This document shows, piece after piece, positions 62,901 to 64,000 of a stretch of 64,000 nt of DNA (position 1 is the first letter of the stretch; each line of letters opens with the position of its first letter). Below the pieces are notes generated by a model that worked only from the letters and a program-made list of their open reading frames with translations, did not search any database and had not been told where the DNA came from. Location: positions 3,348,001 through 3,412,000 of the forward strand of contig NZ_CP067394.1 of the NCBI RefSeq assembly GCF_004210215.2, in the 5' to 3' direction. This DNA comes from Cryobacterium sp. SO1 (GTDB lineage Bacteria; Actinomycetota; Actinomycetes; Actinomycetales; Microbacteriaceae). The position numbers were made by a program, and so were the translations under genes.

Positions 62901-64000
<1,100 letters not shown>

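Overview
This is high-GC, gene-dense DNA from an actinobacterium. The rpoB and rpoC proteins, CarD, the EVE, DUF427, DUF1684, DUF4916, DUF5997 and DUF6412 family genes, the frequent GTG/TTG starts and the DasR-type amino-sugar locus all fit the Microbacteriaceae. Cryobacterium is my best guess at genus, by inference only. I found no rRNA, tRNA, transposase, integrase, phage or CRISPR locus. The window looks like ordinary chromosome with unusually repeat-rich intergenic spaces.

Layout. 1-585: end of a small minus-strand operon (membrane protein and a deazaflavin-type oxidoreductase). 950-8382: rpoB-rpoC on the minus strand, with promoter and leader to about 8603. 8383-13836: spermidine-synthase-like, TPR, PQQ-type sugar dehydrogenase lipoprotein and SprT-like genes separated by repeat-filled gaps. 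13836-18591: DUF427, ComB-like, membrane coiled-coil, EVE, SRPBCC-like and DUF1684 genes. 18592-20457: DEAD-box RNA helicase with a long leader. 21011-26862: GNAT, nucleoside hydrolase, NUDIX-like, carboxylesterase, DUF5997 with a LysR-type ligand-binding protein, GyrI-like and VOC proteins. 26899-29461: drug-type ABC exporter with a divergent TetR gene and a clear operator. 29467-32457: three tandem paralogous single-pass membrane proteins of unknown function. 32551-35724: DUF1801, potassium channel, CarD, GH114-like lipoprotein and a small membrane protein. 36088-40759: a five-gene operon combining a flavinylated redox chain (ferric-reductase-like protein, FMN-binding lipobox-free exported protein, ApbE) with a two-component system. 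40844-43857: YidC-like insertase, DUF6412, a conserved hypothetical and PPK2. 44079-55218: flavoprotein disulfide reductase, AI-2E transporter, glutathione peroxidase, a second ABC exporter, a TPR-GGDEF protein, PLDc_N/SHOCT protein, MFS/TetR pair and SDR. 55303-59742: GGDEF-EAL protein, cysteine-free ribosomal protein L36, SoxR/superoxide dismutase pair and PdxH-like oxidase. 59839-64000: an N-acetylglucosamine locus (nagA, PTS EIIA and EIIB, divergent from a DasR-like GntR gene and a truncated PTS EIIC gene).

The most unusual feature is the intergenic repeat landscape. At least five unrelated families of about 55-70 bp palindromes recur (families A-E below), together with 19-bp arrays bracketed by 40-bp direct repeats, 38-bp, 48-bp and 17-bp tandem repeats and a run of 40 perfect TCGG units. 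Two family B palindrome pairs each bracket one gene, and family B arms supply stop codons for several genes. Functionally, the most coherent systems are the flavinylation operon with its own two-component regulator, the SoxR-SOD module with a MerR-type 19-bp promoter spacer, and the nag/PTS locus with a DasR-like site.
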